Source: an uncultured Clostridia bacterium
Lineage (GTDB): Bacteria; Bacillota; Clostridia; Oscillospirales; Ruminococcaceae
Assembly (NCBI GenBank): GCA_945835425.1
Contig: CAMAJC010000135.1
Coordinates: 1-5,747, forward strand
DNA length: 5,747 nt
Direction: 5' to 3'
Under the pieces are notes generated by a model, which was not told where the DNA came from, searched no databases, and saw only the letters and a program-made list of their open reading frames with translations. Shown here piece by piece: positions 5,738-5,747 of the stretch (positions are counted from its first letter, which is position 1; each line of letters starts with the position of its first letter). Position numbers and translations under genes: made by a program.

Positions 5738-5747
5738 TTATAAGCTT

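Overview
The window carries a complete polyamine ABC-transporter operon, potA-potB-potC-potD, on the + strand. A convergent two-gene unit lies on the - strand: a PadR-family regulator followed by a small four-helix membrane protein with a DUF1700/HAAS-like N-terminal segment. The setting suggests a moderately GC-rich Gram-positive Firmicute of the class Clostridia, possibly close to Oscillospiraceae/Ruminococcaceae. The reasons are strong purine-rich ribosome binding sites, tightly overlapping genes, a lipoprotein-type PotD, a PadR plus DUF1700-like pair and near-consensus sigma-A promoters. The exact taxon cannot be read from the sequence alone.

Layout. 1-210: a strong sigma-A promoter (TTGACA-17-TATAGT) and a long leader of about 170 nt before potA. 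The leader holds a possible 35-codon upstream ORF and two mutually exclusive base-pairings around the potA Shine-Dalgarno sequence. 211-1605: potA, an ATPase with an unusually long C-terminus that looks like two copies of a TOBE-like module. 1598-2443 and 2440-3237: potB and potC, the two permeases, joined to their upstream genes by 8-nt and 4-nt overlaps. 3275-4348: potD, the substrate-binding lipoprotein. 4349-4491: a convergent intergenic region with a small GC-rich palindrome and a strong intrinsic terminator. 4492-5184 (-): the membrane protein. 5199-5561 (-): the PadR regulator. 5562-5747: a divergent regulatory region with a consensus - strand promoter for padR, a + strand promoter reading out of the window to the right, and three palindromes that could be operators.

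Working together. PotD captures polyamine (putrescine and/or spermidine) outside the membrane, PotB and PotC form the channel, and a PotA dimer drives import with ATP. The PadR protein probably represses its own operon and so the membrane protein encoded behind it. Its signal is unknown, and nothing shows that it controls pot.

The operon is of a familiar type. The least ordinary parts are the potA leader, the duplicated PotA C-terminus, the PotD binding-site substitutions and the palindrome-rich divergent region at the right end. No mobile element, CRISPR array, tRNA or rRNA was seen.
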